Shown piece after piece: positions 25,409 to 34,233 of a stretch of DNA of 64,000 bases. A program made the translations under genes and the position numbers. The notes beneath the pieces were generated by a model. It searched no databases, was not told the DNA's origin, and saw nothing but the letters and a program-made list of their open reading frames with translations. The stretch is from Pseudomonas coleopterorum. GTDB taxonomy: Bacteria; Pseudomonadota; Gammaproteobacteria; Pseudomonadales; Pseudomonadaceae. The stretch covers positions 1 to 64,000 of the forward strand of contig NZ_FNTZ01000002.1 of assembly GCF_900105555.1 (NCBI RefSeq), given 5' to 3'. Each line of letters starts with the position of its first letter. The first letter of the stretch is position 1.

Positions 25409-26524
25409 ATGCAAACCATCACCCTGCCGTTTCAAGTCACCATCGCTCAAGAGCTGATGACCATCACTTATCTGGGCAATGGCCATGCACAGGTACTGGG
25501 CCTCATCGATGTGAGCCAGCGCTGTCACTTTTCGCTCGACGGCCAAAACGTGATCTGCATTGGCGAGCTGGGCCAGTTAGTTATCCAGGCGCCCGAGCAC
25601 ACCGATGCGGCTGTATTGCTGGACTGCATCGTTTCGGTCGTGACCAGCCATAAAAAGAGCGAACAGCGCCGCGTGGTGAAAGAAACCCGCCGCAAGACCC
25701 GTCGGGCCTATATCGCAATGGCTGGGCTGACATTGGCCATGGGCGCCCTTGCCGTTGCAGTGAAATCTGAGTTTTCAGGCTCTCGCGTCTATACCGGTTT
25801 GGGAAACGCGAGCTACCAGGGCTCCACCGCAATGCCGGCGCCAAGCATTGCCCAGGCCCTGCCTCCAACGTTGAAGACCACGCCCCCTGCAGCGCCCTTA
25901 GCCCTTACACCACCGCTGCCGCAGGAGCGGCCTGATGTGCCAGACGAGCTGGCTGATTCACCTACAGACGGCTGGACACTGCCGGATGCGGCACGCAAAG
26001 ATCTGTCAGCCAACCTGCGCATGGCGGCAGAGCGCAAGCTGTTCACGGTCGAGTACTCCAGTGGCCATGCACGCACCTTGTATGTGTTTGCAGATCCGGA
26101 ATGCCCCAACTGTCAGCGCATGGAGCCGGCCCTGGAAGCGGCAGCCAAGGACTTCAACGTGATTGTGTTCCCGGTCGCCGTGATCGGTGGTGAGAGGTCG
26201 ATCGCCTCGATCACTCCCGTCTTGTGCCTTCCCCCTGAGCAGCGCAAAGCGGCCTGGAGCGAGCTGTTCGATGTCGGGCACGGCGTGATGGATCTGGGCA
26301 AGCCCAAGGAAAGCAAGGAAAGCGCTGCAGTGGAACCAGGTGATTGCGATATCGCCGGCAAAGCGCTGGGCGTCAACGAAGTGGCCTACCAGACTTACCG
26401 CATTCCAGGGACACCGTGGGCCATTGCCGATGACGGCCGTCACGTGACTCAGGCTGTGCTGCAGAATCCTAGGAGCCTGCAGACGTTCATGAGCGCAGCC
26501 GAGGTGAGCCATGCAGCCCAATAA
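25409..26524 (+). CDS. trbB: TrbB, membrane-anchored DsbC-like thiol oxidoreductase
   Basis: 371 residues from ATG 25409 with AAGGA upstream. A cytoplasmic N-terminal domain of about 100 residues precedes a transmembrane helix (AMAGLTLAMGALAVAV), a proline-rich linker and a periplasmic thioredoxin fold. The active-site motif CPNC sits in the stretch YVFADPECPNCQRMEP, and the cis-Pro region is PGTPWAI. TrbB of I-type plasmids probably keeps cysteine-containing transfer proteins correctly oxidised; several exported proteins here have cysteines. It overlaps trbC by 14 bases. Confidence 0.85.
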   Translation: MQTITLPFQVTIAQELMTITYLGNGHAQVLGLIDVSQRCHFSLDGQNVICIGELGQLVIQAPEHTDAAVLLDCIVSVVTSHKKSEQRRVVKETRRKTRRAYIAMAGLTLAMGALAVAVKSEFSGSRVYTGLGNASYQGSTAMPAPSIAQALPPTLKTTPPAAPLALTPPLPQERPDVPDELADSPTDGWTLPDAARKDLSANLRMAAERKLFTVEYSSGHARTLYVFADPECPNCQRMEPALEAAAKDFNVIVFPVAVIGGERSIASITPVLCLPPEQRKAAWSELFDVGHGVMDLGKPKESKESAAVEPGDCDIAGKALGVNEVAYQTYRIPGTPWAIADDGRHVTQAVLQNPRSLQTFMSAAEVSHAAQ

Positions 26525-28706
26525 CTATGCTGTGGACCGCGCACGCATCAACCGGCGTGTCTATCACTCAGCTCTGACGGCCTGGATGATGGGGCCAGGC
26601 AGTTTGGCCTTGGGCATGCTTGCCGCCGTCGTGGGTGGATTTGTCTACCCCGTCAGTCTCTGGCTCAGCTTCCCCGTGCTGATGTTCTGGGCGCCGGTGC
26701 TACTGTTTGCTGACTGGCAGATGCCCATGCGCATGCCCACGGACATGGGCGTGCTCGATCCGTCGACCAGGCGCCAGGTGCCTGGAAAGCTCTGGGGTTT
26801 TGTGCCGATCGCCGTCGCACGCACGACGATGGATAAAGCCGCGGGCATTTTGTACATGGGCTATCTGCGTGGGCAGGATGCAGGCCGCGAGCTGTGGCTG
26901 AGCATGGACGATATGTGCCGGCACATCCTGATGTTCGGCACCACCGGCGCGGGTAAGACCGAAGCGCTTCTAGGGTACGTCCTGGGCCAGCTCGGTTATG
27001 GCAAGGGTTTGATCTATACGGACGCCAAAGCCCAGAACGACGTGCCAACGGCCATTGCCTCCCTGGCCCGCTACTACGGCCGGGAAGACGATCTGCGGCA
27101 CATGAACTTCATCAATGGCGGTCGCTCCCGTGCCCAGGAGCTGCTGGATGATGACAAGAGCCGTCCCGAGACCAACACCATTAACGCCTTTGGTATCGCC
27201 CAGGAGTCCTACATCACCAACCTGATGGACTCGATGCTGCCGCCTGCAGGTAGCGATACCAGCTGGCAGGACAAGGCCAAGGCGATGATACAAGCCTTGG
27301 TCTTTTCTCTGGTCTATAAGTGCCGCCGCGAAGGCAAGGTCATGTCGCAGCGCACGATTCAGGAACACATGCCTCTGCGCGCCATTGCCAAGCTTTACAT
27401 CCAATCGGTAGAAGAGGAATGGCACGAAGAAGCCCGGTTACCCATCGAGAACTACCTGAACATGCTGGCAGGTTTCGATCTGACCAAGGTGGATTCGCCT
27501 TCTGAATGGGCTGCTGAAAGCGTGAATCAGCACGGCTACCTGATCCAGCAATTCAGCCGCATGCTGTCGATGTTCAACGACATGTACGGGCATGTGTTCG
27601 CGCTCGATGCCGGCGACATCGACCTCAAGGACACGATCCACAACGATCGCATCCTCATGGTGCTGATCCCGGCGCTGGAATTGTCGTCCAGCGAGGCTTC
27701 AACGTTGGGCCGGCTGTATGTGTCGCAGACGGCCATGATCCTCAGCCAGGATCTGGGTGAGAAAATCGAAGGCAAGGCCGAAGACATCCTGGTGGTGCGC
27801 AAGTACAAGGACCGCTTCCCGTTCCTTTGGATCAACGACGAGGTGGGGGCCGTCTACACCGAAAAGCTGGGTGAGCTGGCTACGCAGGTGCGCTCACTGG
27901 GCATCAGCCTGCTACTCGCCGGCCAGGAAGCGCAGCGCTTGAAGTCCGCCGCCGGCGACAAGATCTGGACGCTGATTGCCAACATGGGCACGCGCATCAC
28001 CGGCAAAATCATGGATCCCAAGGACACCTTGGAGATCCTGCAGCTGATGGCCGGCAAGGAAATGGTCTCCGAGGTCAGTGGCATGGTGCGGCAGCCGGGT
28101 ACGTTTGGCAGCAGCTGGGAGGACTCGGATTCGTTGAGCCTGCGTGAGCACAACAAGGTCAGCGTCGAGGAGGTGCAGAAGCTGCAGGAAGGCGAAAACA
28201 TCACCCTGTTCAAAGGCGAGGTGATCCGTGGCAGCTCGCTGTACATCCCCGACGTGGATAAGCTGTCCAAGGAGGCCATCCGTATCAACCGCTTCATCGA
28301 GGTGGCCCCGCCGTCCCTGGACGAGCTGCTGGCCACCGCACCTGAGAAGGTCCGCCGCAGCTACCCGCGCGTAGGGAAGATCCAGCAGATCCTCTTTCAT
28401 CTCAAGACCGAGCCAGGCCGCGCTGACCTGCAGAACCTGGTGCTGATCGATCCGGCGCTGGCCACGCTGAACGAGCTGGAAGAAGAGTGGCAGCACATCT
28501 GGCGTCGCACACCTGGCGCAGCCGTGCGTAGCACCCTGCTCTGGCATACGGCGCTGGGCAAGATACCGACCAGGGGCCGAGGCTATCGATCGCAGGTCGA
28601 TGAAGCACAATCACTGACCGTGGGCCTCACACGCCTTGAAACGTATGGCGGGCAGCATGTGCAGGCGGTCAAGCATGAAGAGAAACAGCATGGGCATCAC
28701 CACTGA
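26511..28706 (+). CDS. trbC: TrbC, DotL/IcmO-like type IV coupling ATPase
   Basis: 731 residues. Two transmembrane helices in the first 75 residues are followed by the ATPase domain: Walker A GTTGAGKT at residues 143-150 and a Walker B strand FPFLWINDEVGA near 440. The C-terminal part after about 600 is the adaptor-binding region in the DotL family. As the coupling protein it would link the NikB-bound oriT to the transport channel. The start overlaps the end of trbB. Confidence 0.93.
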   Translation: MQPNNYAVDRARINRRVYHSALTAWMMGPGSLALGMLAAVVGGFVYPVSLWLSFPVLMFWAPVLLFADWQMPMRMPTDMGVLDPSTRRQVPGKLWGFVPIAVARTTMDKAAGILYMGYLRGQDAGRELWLSMDDMCRHILMFGTTGAGKTEALLGYVLGQLGYGKGLIYTDAKAQNDVPTAIASLARYYGREDDLRHMNFINGGRSRAQELLDDDKSRPETNTINAFGIAQESYITNLMDSMLPPAGSDTSWQDKAKAMIQALVFSLVYKCRREGKVMSQRTIQEHMPLRAIAKLYIQSVEEEWHEEARLPIENYLNMLAGFDLTKVDSPSEWAAESVNQHGYLIQQFSRMLSMFNDMYGHVFALDAGDIDLKDTIHNDRILMVLIPALELSSSEASTLGRLYVSQTAMILSQDLGEKIEGKAEDILVVRKYKDRFPFLWINDEVGAVYTEKLGELATQVRSLGISLLLAGQEAQRLKSAAGDKIWTLIANMGTRITGKIMDPKDTLEILQLMAGKEMVSEVSGMVRQPGTFGSSWEDSDSLSLREHNKVSVEEVQKLQEGENITLFKGEVIRGSSLYIPDVDKLSKEAIRINRFIEVAPPSLDELLATAPEKVRRSYPRVGKIQQILFHLKTEPGRADLQNLVLIDPALATLNELEEEWQHIWRRTPGAAVRSTLLWHTALGKIPTRGRGYRSQVDEAQSLTVGLTRLETYGGQHVQAVKHEEKQHGHHH

Positions 28707-28724
28707 CAGCGAGGCAGATGGGCT

Positions 28725-29024
28725 ATGAGCAACCTTTCATCCTTGATGCACTGTGTCGCAGAGTTACCGCCGTCGCGCGGCGCTCGCAGAGCCCACAGCT
28801 GCGTTCCTGCCGACCATGCCGGTCCCTGTGATCTGCAGTACGAATTACACGGACGCATGCAGGCCGCAGGCTTCGAGAACTATCAGCAGGCGCTCACGGC
28901 CGCGACCCTGGCCATCTTTTCTGAGGTGCATGAGTTCGACCGTGTGTTGATCCGCGCCGGCACTGAGCAGTCCCTTGCACAGGCCTTCTCAAGCGCAATC
29001 ACCTGGCGTCAGGCGCAGGCCTGA
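28725..29024 (+). CDS. Small protein of unknown function
   Basis: 99 residues starting 19 bases after trbC. The first third is rich in Arg, Pro and Cys (CVAELPPSRGARRAHSC); the rest is amphipathic helix (YQQALTAATLAIFSEVHEFD). There is no signal peptide. It lies between trbC and ssb in the same direction and may belong to the same transcript. No family recognised. Confidence 0.55.
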   Translation: MSNLSSLMHCVAELPPSRGARRAHSCVPADHAGPCDLQYELHGRMQAAGFENYQQALTAATLAIFSEVHEFDRVLIRAGTEQSLAQAFSSAITWRQAQA

Positions 29025-29105
29025 TCTAACCCCAAAGCAACCTCTTTCACGCTGCCCGACCCCAGGCGGCGCGAATACGTTCATCCCCGAAACGGAGCAC
29101 TTCCC

Positions 29106-29642
29106 ATGGCACGAGGCGTTAACAAAGTCATCCTGGTAGGCACCTGTGGTCAGGATCCGGAAACCCGCTACATGCCCAACGGCAATGCGGTCACCAATCT
29201 CAGCCTGGCCACCAGTGAGCAGTGGACCGACAAACAATCAGGTCAGAAGGTGGAGCGCACCGAATGGCACCGCGTCTCACTGTTCGGCAAGGTGGCTGAG
29301 ATAGCGGGGGAATACCTGCGCAAGGGCTCCCAGGTCTACATCGAGGGCAAGCTGCAGACGCGGGAGTGGGAGAAGGACGGTATCAAGCGCTACACCACGG
29401 AAATCATCGTGGACATGCAGGGGACGCTGCAGCTGCTGGGTGGTCGACCTCAAGGTGATCAGGCGCAGCGGCCTGCAGGTGGCCACCAGAACCCAGCACC
29501 ACGGGCGCAATCGCAATCGCAGCCTCAGCGTGAATCACGACCGGCACAGCAGCCGGCGTCGCAACAAACACCCGATGACGATTTTTACGACGACAACATT
29601 CCCTTCATGGATCCCTACCGATTCAACTGGCAGCTGGTCTAG
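29106..29642 (+). CDS. ssb: Plasmid single-stranded DNA-binding protein
   Basis: 178 residues. The OB-fold begins [22 protein letters not shown] and continues through SLATSEQW and VEIYEG-like strands to about residue 110. A Gln/Pro-rich linker then leads to an acidic [11 protein letters not shown] motif. In bacterial SSB the DDDIPF-type tip is normally the extreme C-terminus; here eleven more residues ([11 protein letters not shown]) follow. Plasmid SSB proteins coat transferred ssDNA and can dampen SOS induction. AACGGAG precedes the ATG. Confidence 0.93.
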   Translation: MARGVNKVILVGTCGQDPETRYMPNGNAVTNLSLATSEQWTDKQSGQKVERTEWHRVSLFGKVAEIAGEYLRKGSQVYIEGKLQTREWEKDGIKRYTTEIIVDMQGTLQLLGGRPQGDQAQRPAGGHQNPAPRAQSQSQPQRESRPAQQPASQQTPDDDFYDDNIPFMDPYRFNWQLV

Positions 29643-29953
29643 CTCGCCGCTTGCAGCCCGAAAGCATCCAGGCTGCATCTACACCCTTTCCGCGCAGCGC
29701 AGCCGTCAGCAACCTTCAGGTTGACGATCAGGCTGTGCTGGCAATCTGTTGATTTACACAGTGATTTTTACGATGACTTGGAACTTTCCCGTGATACTAT
29801 CCGGCGAAGATTTATGCGCGAGAGCAGCACGATGTAGAAACACAAACAGCAGAAACCAAAAAGCCCCGGTTGGCGCCGGGGCTTTTTGGAAAATCTTGAA
29901 CAGGCCGTTTGCATGCGGGTTACCTGTTCAACTCTCTAACAAGTGAGCCGATT
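29643..29953. other. Intergenic region between ssb and the rep leader
   Basis: No convincing gene is seen. A 65-codon frame (29749-29946, TTG start) runs through the perfect hairpin at 29858 and ends just before the small leader ORF. It could be the counterpart of IncI repY, but it lacks a good ribosome site. An extended -10-like TGATACTAT lies near 29793. Confidence 0.5.
29858..29887. terminator. Symmetrical hairpin upstream of rep: bidirectional terminator or replication-control stem-loop
   Basis: AAAAAGCCCCGG and CCGGGGCTTTTT flank a six-base loop TTGGCG, giving T-runs on both strands. Such a shape terminates transcription in both directions. The loop sequence TTGGCG is the same as the loop of the antisense-RNA target hairpin described for IncI/IncB plasmids, so it may be the inc RNA target instead. 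Confidence 0.68.
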
Positions 29954-30001
29954 ATGGCGTTCACCGAGGCTTCTTGCAAGCCACAAAAGGTGATCGAATA
30001 A
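29954..30001 (+). CDS. Possible 15-codon leader peptide ahead of repA
   Basis: ATG 29954 opens MAFTEASCKPQKVIE and stops at TAA 29999-30001, about 100 bases before repA. The stop codon abuts GGCTCAC (30002-30008), which can pair with GTGAGCC at 29943-29949 or with GTGAGCC at 30102-30108, the repA start. A ribosome translating this peptide could switch between the two pairings. Prediction only. Confidence 0.35.
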   Translation: MAFTEASCKPQKVIE

Positions 30002-30101
30002 GGCTCACCGCTAAACGGCGGACTTTGGAAATGATTTCCTCTCCTTTTTTTGCTGCACACTGTGCAGCGCTTGCTGGTCCCAGCCTCATTGGTGACCAGC
30101 T

Positions 30102-30929
30102 GTGAGCCGGCTTAAAGCCGTACGGCTCTCCCCTTCTGATCCTCATTCGGCGCTGCGCCGCACGGCTCGGGCTCTGCCTGACCAGTACGCTGCACCGCGT
30201 CACCTCACCGAGCAGCAGCTCAAAAACCCCCTGATCCGCAAAGCCTACGACCGCCTGGGTAACCTGGTGAGCTTTCGTGGCCAGTACCTGCGTCGTCTCG
30301 ATGGCGTTAACGGCGATCGCCGTACGCGCCGTGAGAAGTTCGTGGCCATCGAGCGCGTGGCCGAGCAGCTGTTGGTACGCCTGGATCTGGCCACCAGTGT
30401 CTTGGGCTACCTTGATCCTGCCAGCGGCCGGTACGTCCTCAATACCCAGTGCAATATCGCCAAGGACGCCGGCATTTCGGCTCCGGTGCTGTGTCGTCTG
30501 TTCAAGACCCTGGATGACGCCGGGTATGTCTATCGCCGCATCGAGCGCGTGCGTCTGGATGAAAAGGACGACAATGGTCTGCACCTGGTGCGCACACGCG
30601 TGTTGATCCGCTTCACGAAGCTGTTCTGGAATGACCTGGGACTGGGCTATGTCTTTGACCGCGTGCAGAAGGCCGCCAAGAAGCGCCGAGAGTCCCAACT
30701 GATCGATATCGGCCAGCGCCGGTTGTCTGAGATGGAACGTCATTCCCTGGAATTGAAGCGACGCCAGATGTCCCGTCAGCGATGGGAAGCGAAGGAAGCG
30801 CGCGAAGCCGAGGGCAATGGTGGTAGTACCCCGCGCCGTTCCAGTGGCGCGCCCGTGCGTAAGACTGGCAGCGATGTCCTAGGTGCACTGGAGAGGCTGG
30901 GGGCCTCGTTCGCCAAAAAAGCTCAGTAA
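30102..30929 (+). CDS. repA: RepA, IncFII/IncI-type replication initiator
   Basis: 275 residues from GTG 30102, which lies inside GTGAGCC. The N-terminal block LKNPLIRKAYDRLGNLVSF and the AGISAPVLCRLFKTLDDAGY winged-helix stretch resemble RepA/RepZ of IncFII and IncI plasmids. A strongly charged basic C-terminal helix (RRLSEMERHSLELKRRQMSR) follows. It would open the origin just downstream. The upstream leader is rich in hairpins (a dyad at 30052-30068 and a stem at 30073-30100 right before the start), as expected when translation is antisense-controlled. The exact start is uncertain. Confidence 0.82.
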   Translation: MSRLKAVRLSPSDPHSALRRTARALPDQYAAPRHLTEQQLKNPLIRKAYDRLGNLVSFRGQYLRRLDGVNGDRRTRREKFVAIERVAEQLLVRLDLATSVLGYLDPASGRYVLNTQCNIAKDAGISAPVLCRLFKTLDDAGYVYRRIERVRLDEKDDNGLHLVRTRVLIRFTKLFWNDLGLGYVFDRVQKAAKKRRESQLIDIGQRRLSEMERHSLELKRRQMSRQRWEAKEAREAEGNGGSTPRRSSGAPVRKTGSDVLGALERLGASFAKKAQ

Positions 30930-31702
30930 CACCCAGCACCCTTCTTTTTCTGCATCCGCTCACGCGGAGGCCTTGTCACGCCTGCGATTTATGGCCCTTT
31001 CACAATCCTATGAGGCAATCAAAAAAAGCGCCTGGAGCGGCTCTTTTTTTGCCCCAATCAAGCGCGGAAACTGCCCGGTCCAGGCGGATAGTCAATGCCT
31101 TGGGAATTACTGGAATTTTATACCCCAACCAGTTCCTCCCCTTCGGGAAAATAGGGTTTTACGAGGGGTAAACCCCTCATAAAGCAGTACAGCCTGCGCA
31201 CTTCGTACCTGCGGTACGGCGCAGCAGCGTGACCTGACGATCTGGGTCAAACCCCGTCTAAGCGGCCCAGGGCGATAGAGCCGCCCTGCCCTGGCCTACG
31301 GCCACCCTACGGGCGCTAAGACCCGGATTCTGAGTCCCCAGGCGGCTTCGCCACCTGCCGACTCAACCGGGCGCGTTGCGCGCGGGGTTAGGGATTTTTG
31401 CAGCGACCATGCCGTCGCCTTGTGCCTTCAATGAAGGCATGCGTTTTGGCAATTATCAGCGTTTAACCTGAAGTGCTGATAAGTAGCCGTGCTACTGAAA
31501 TTGGCATGTGTCAGTACCTGAGGAGACAAGTTTTACTCTTTCAGCCTTTTCTGTGACGTGCAATACGACGCCTTTATGCTATATTGCTTTTGAGTGAGCA
31601 AAAGTCTAAGCTATTTTAACTTAATAGTTAGAATGTGTTTGTTGATTTAAACACCTAGCTCCAGTAGTGGTTCACCATACTAGCGTAGCCAAAGGAATGT
31701 AA
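30930..31702 (+). other. Gene-free region after repA: probable CIS element and origin
   Basis: No gene is seen. An A-run and T-run around GCGCCTGGAGCGGC at 31021-31050 form a terminator-like hairpin. A second perfect hairpin, GAGGGG and CCCCTC around TAAA, lies at 31163-31178. G+C-rich sequence with short dyads (31200-31390) follows, then A+T-rich DNA leading into the defence genes. In IncFII/IncI plasmids a terminator-containing CIS segment separates repA from the origin, and this layout fits that. No clear DnaA box was found by eye. Confidence 0.45.
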
Positions 31703-33076
31703 ATGCATAGATTAATTGGTTTCGGTACAGATAAAGGATTTGTTCCTCTGGCCATCGAGGGTGATGCACCTGAGTCACAAAATATATTCACTGTTATAGT
31801 TGGCAAAAATGGCGTAGGTAAAAGTCGCTTACTATCATCAATAGCAAAAGATTTTGCCCGAAATTATCACTCTTCGCCCTCTGTTCCTGAATTTAGAAAT
31901 TTAGATAGACTACCGAAACTGATTGCTTTATCGACCAGTCCTTTTGATAAGTTTCCATCAAACCGAAGGCCCTATAATCACTACGATATAGAAACAAACT
32001 ACAGGTATGTCGGGATGCGCGGTGAGGGTCCATTTGGAGCTTCAAACGCTGTATCGCTCTTGTCTTCTGCTGCCAAGGGGTGGCTTGAAAAACTATCAAC
32101 CTTTGGTGAGACTGCCAATCTCATTGACGTCTTTAATTCACTGAACTTTGAGCCGTATGCCGAGTTTGTTTTTAAACCAGGCTACATAGGTAAATCAGTC
32201 AATCAGGAGCAAGCGGGACTTTTTGGAACCCCTATATCGCATGAGCTAGAAAGACTTTTCCAAGTAAATAATATTAGCTTTGATGAAAAATATATAAATC
32301 AGCTGTCGAGCTATAATGAGGATGAGCGCCATGAGATTTATAGCGCCATGATTGAACTGCAGCGCGTTGAAACTTCGCGGAAAGCCCTAATTCTAGCTGT
32401 AGATTTCAAAAGCGGCATTTTTTTCCATACCGGAGAAAATCCAAGAAGTGGTTTTCTTGCAAAAGCTATTCTTACACTGCTGAGCGCAGGTCTAATGAGA
32501 TTAATGGATGTTCGTCTGATCAAAAAAAATTACGGGCCGATGTCACTTAAACGTGCTAGCTCAGGCGAACAGTGTTTACTTGTAATAATGCTTGGTATTG
32601 CAGGTCATATCACTGATTATTCAACAATCTTAATTGATGAGCCCGAAATCAGCCTTCATCCAAGGTGGCAAGAAGAATTCATAATAATGCTCACTAGTGC
32701 GTTCTCGTCGTACAGGGGGTGCCAATTTATTATAGCTACTCATTCTCCTCAAATTATATCCAGACTTAAAGATGAAGGTTGCTACATAACATCGCTTACG
32801 GATAATAGAATATTCAGAGCGTCTGAATTTAGTAATCGCTCCGCTGATTATCAATTAGCTGAGCTTTTCGATGCCCCTGGGATTATGAATGAATATATTG
32901 CGAGGCTCGCATTTAGCCTCCTATCCAAAATCAAAGCCAGCAAATGTGTGTCACCGGATAATTTACGTGAACTAAATCAATTACAGACCTTGGCTGAGAA
33001 TGTTGATCGAGATGATCCAACTATGGATCTAGTTCAATCTGTTATTCTGGTATGTGATATCTATGCCAATAATTAA
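31703..33076 (+). CDS. ptuA: PtuA-like ATPase of a Septu-type defence system
   Basis: 457 residues. Walker A GKNGVGKS lies at residues 34-41, an ABC-type signature ASSGEQCLL near 288, and a Walker B/D-loop LIDEPEISLHPRWQ about 25 residues later, ending with an ATHSPQIISRL His-switch. This is the SMC/ABC-like ATPase of the OLD/PtuA class. It overlaps an HNH-nuclease gene, the PtuA-PtuB pairing of Septu. The gene is strikingly A+T-rich against its surroundings, indicating recent acquisition. No phage-resistance data exist here; function is inferred from gene pairing. Confidence 0.78.
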   Translation: MHRLIGFGTDKGFVPLAIEGDAPESQNIFTVIVGKNGVGKSRLLSSIAKDFARNYHSSPSVPEFRNLDRLPKLIALSTSPFDKFPSNRRPYNHYDIETNYRYVGMRGEGPFGASNAVSLLSSAAKGWLEKLSTFGETANLIDVFNSLNFEPYAEFVFKPGYIGKSVNQEQAGLFGTPISHELERLFQVNNISFDEKYINQLSSYNEDERHEIYSAMIELQRVETSRKALILAVDFKSGIFFHTGENPRSGFLAKAILTLLSAGLMRLMDVRLIKKNYGPMSLKRASSGEQCLLVIMLGIAGHITDYSTILIDEPEISLHPRWQEEFIIMLTSAFSSYRGCQFIIATHSPQIISRLKDEGCYITSLTDNRIFRASEFSNRSADYQLAELFDAPGIMNEYIARLAFSLLSKIKASKCVSPDNLRELNQLQTLAENVDRDDPTMDLVQSVILVCDIYANN

Positions 33077-33695
33077 TGAAAGCATAATGTTCACTAACGC
33101 ATCTCTTGCTGTCATAGCACAGAAAAAAGACGACCCTGAATTTGACCACACAAAGTGGTCACAAGAAGATCTCAAGGGTTTACGTGCAGAAATCCGAAAC
33201 TACTATAGAAGCATACAAAGGCTTGTGTGTGTTTACTGTAAGGAGATCGTCAGCGTTAGAGCCGCTCACGCGGCACCAGTTGAACATATAGTTCCGAAAT
33301 CTCAATACATAGAGTTTATTTTCGAGCCCAAAAATCTTTGTGTGACCTGTGCCGATTGTAATGAGTACAAAGGAAAAAATGAAGTTATGTTTGAGCCTGT
33401 TATTCCTGGGCGACGACGCAAAAGATACCCTACTGCATCTTCTGCATTTCAGATAGTGCACCCACACTTTGACGAATATGAACAACACATAATTAAGGCA
33501 AATCGCGTGTACGTCGATTTGACACCTAAAGGTCATTACACAATTGGAATCTGTAAGCTAAATAGATTTTTTCATTATTTTGGTACCTGCGATGAGTTCA
33601 TAAACGATGCAGCTCTTGTTGAAGCTAACGATTTGTTTTTCTCGACTGGTGTTGTTCAAATAAATGCACTGGTAAAAACAGACGTAGAACAATAA
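33063..33695 (+). CDS. ptuB: PtuB-like HNH endonuclease of a Septu-type system
   Basis: 210 residues from ATG 33063, overlapping ptuA by 14 bases; ATG 33087 is an alternative. The HNH fold shows C56-x2-C59, then the EHIVPKS block with H75, NLCVTCADCNEYKG with a second Cys pair, and Lys. In Septu the nuclease degrades DNA when the PtuA complex is activated during phage infection. Same A+T-rich composition as ptuA, so the pair moved together. Confidence 0.8.
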   Translation: MPIINESIMFTNASLAVIAQKKDDPEFDHTKWSQEDLKGLRAEIRNYYRSIQRLVCVYCKEIVSVRAAHAAPVEHIVPKSQYIEFIFEPKNLCVTCADCNEYKGKNEVMFEPVIPGRRRKRYPTASSAFQIVHPHFDEYEQHIIKANRVYVDLTPKGHYTIGICKLNRFFHYFGTCDEFINDAALVEANDLFFSTGVVQINALVKTDVEQ

Positions 33696-33889
33696 GAAAT
33701 GTCTATTATAAAACGAATCCTCTACACAGCGGCTTCACACAATAGCCCAATTGGCTGGGTTTGATAACGGTGTCAATCCGTTTCGGCAAGGATACTCTGC
33801 CGATACGTACTCTCGACAAGAGCATCAGTTTTGACCACTTAGCAGCTTCATGGCTGAAAAGGGTTGATCGATTGGCACCTTTTGAAATA

Positions 33890-33905
33890 CTGTGCATCCA
33901 TACAG
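33890..33905. promoter_or_regulatory. LexA (SOS) box
   Basis: CTGTGCATCCATACAG fits CTG-N10-CAG exactly, with flanking ATA and TAT extending the symmetry. It lies 15 bases before the DUF1654-like gene and upstream of rulAB, so DNA damage should induce the whole cassette. Confidence 0.85.
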
Positions 33906-33919
33906 TATTAAGAGCCGCC

Positions 33920-34171
33920 ATGGCCAAAAAAGCCCCAGCGGCCCCTGCATCGCCCAAGACTTATGAGGTGCTCGCCATGCGGCTACAGCGCGCAATCAAC
34001 ACGCCTGCAGCGCAGAAATCAAAATCTGCACTGCTGGAGCGCTTGCCCGGTGATCGCGATGAGGACTGGACACGGATCCTGGAAGAAATCGATGGAACCG
34101 ACAACGTGACCCTGGCCCACCGCGACGATGGCAAGGTCCAGCTGTTCTGGACAGTGCCTCAACAAGACTGA
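33920..34171 (+). CDS. DUF1654-like small protein
   Basis: 83 residues from ATG 33920; a longer frame starting upstream would run through the LexA box. The protein has SPKTYEVLAMRLQRAINTPA, GDRDEDWTRILEEI and a final DGKVQLFWTVP, the pattern of the Pseudomonas DUF1654 family. These genes often sit behind LexA boxes; their function is unknown. A terminator separates it from rulA, so rulAB expression must pass that terminator or start from another promoter. Confidence 0.78.
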   Translation: MAKKAPAAPASPKTYEVLAMRLQRAINTPAAQKSKSALLERLPGDRDEDWTRILEEIDGTDNVTLAHRDDGKVQLFWTVPQQD

Positions 34172-34187
34172 ACCACCGATTTCTCAT

Positions 34188-34210
34188 CCCCGCCTGGTGC
34201 GGGATTTTTT
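34188..34210 (+). terminator. Probable terminator or attenuator between the DUF1654-like gene and rulA
   Basis: CCCGC and GCGGG form a five-base stem around CTGGT-type loop bases, followed by ATTTTTTT. The stem is short but the T-run is good. Readthrough may set the ratio of the two products. Confidence 0.62.
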
Positions 34211-34233
34211 TACCAACACATTGCGGTGCCATC

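Noticed and set aside
29749..29946. 65-codon open frame before the rep leader
   Set aside because: TTG start without ribosome site and it runs through a terminator-like hairpin; kept only as a possible repY counterpart in the region note.
31703..33695. Retron with PtuAB-type effector
   Set aside because: No reverse transcriptase gene or msr/msd-like RNA region is seen next to the pair, so a stand-alone Septu system is simpler.
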